DNA from: Chromatiales bacterium
GTDB taxonomy: Bacteria; Pseudomonadota; Gammaproteobacteria; Steroidobacterales; GCA-2729495
Assembly (NCBI GenBank): GCA_016789885.1
Contig: JAEUPZ010000033.1
Span: 186,001-250,000 of the forward strand
Direction: 5' to 3'
Length of the DNA stretch: 64,000 nt
The notes under the pieces were generated by a model. That model saw only the letters and a list, made by a program, of their open reading frames with translations, ran no database searches and had not been told where the DNA came from. Of this stretch, positions 63,872-64,000 are shown one piece after another (within the stretch, counting starts at the first letter, position 1; every line of letters begins with the position of its first letter). Made by a program: the position numbers and the translations under genes.

Positions 63872-64000
63872 TTGGAGCCGGGTTTCGTCATCCTGCTGGC
63901 GGCGGCCTTCGTCGTCGTGGCGGCGCTCTACTCGAGCGTCGGCCACGCCGGCGCGTCGGGCTATCTCGCCGTCATGGCGCTGCTGGGCGTCGCGCCCGCC
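63872..64000 (+). CDS. Partial TauE/SafE (TSUP) family permease, N-terminus
   Basis: The first 43 codons of a membrane protein that runs off the right edge. It starts at TTG 63872, with GGGAG six bases upstream. The hydrophobic start (VILLAAAFVVVAALYSSVGHAGASGYLAVMALLGVAP) matches the SSVGHAGASGYLA signature of the sulfite exporter TauE/SafE family. The substrate cannot be told from this fragment. Confidence 0.7.
   Translation, partial: MEPGFVILLAAAFVVVAALYSSVGHAGASGYLAVMALLGVAPA

Overview
The window is high-GC DNA with dense, often overlapping genes. Its conserved blocks point to a gammaproteobacterium: rhlB divergent from trxA-rho, fis-purH-purD, aroQ-accB-accC-prmA plus a DUF3426 zinc-ribbon gene, a proteobacterial-type gshA, and yrfG. 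No rRNA gene, tRNA gene or CRISPR array was found by eye, and the genus cannot be named from the sequence alone.

Layout. 0-6.7 kb: a minus-strand operon of cysA-cysT-cysW-like sulfate ABC transporter genes fused to a two-component system (histidine kinase and OmpR-type regulator), with a partial lipoprotein hydrolase after it. CysA carries an extra C-terminal Usp-like domain and no binding protein is present. 6.8-12.9 kb: DUF2845 protein, gshA, two unknown envelope proteins, an FAD reductase and a quinone oxidoreductase. 12.9-18.4 kb: a MacAB-like export operon headed by a PadR regulator with a three-half-site operator. 18.5-23.5 kb: an alkyltransferase-like protein, glk, a candidate sigma54-driven small RNA, a DUF465 protein, cysQ, yrfG and rhlB. 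24.1-35.2 kb: trxA-rho, then a complete kdpFABCDE potassium system preceded by an extra 29-residue membrane microprotein and followed by an OmpL-like porin.

35-54 kb is the accessory zone. It holds toxin-antitoxin pairs (BrnTA, VapBC, ParDE-like, HigBA, a BrnT/CopG-like pair, AbrB/PIN, and an orphan antidote), a cytochrome c/PQQ-type dehydrogenase, folE and assorted single genes. At about 46.6-51.7 kb lies an integron: an integrase gene with a one-base frameshift, an attI-like site, and a run of cassettes on the minus strand bounded by attC sites, with mostly unrecognised cassette genes. 54.1-64 kb returns to core genes: purD, purH, fis, a DUF3426 protein, prmA, accC, accB, aroQ, a TlpA-like thioredoxin and the start of a TauE/SafE-type permease.

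The most unusual items are the integron and its unknown cassettes, the transporter-sensor operon with the CysA-Usp fusion, the paired Gly/Arg-rich extensions of RhlB and Rho, the candidate sigma54-dependent RNA beside glucokinase, and the microprotein in front of kdpF. All were read by eye; no database search was run.
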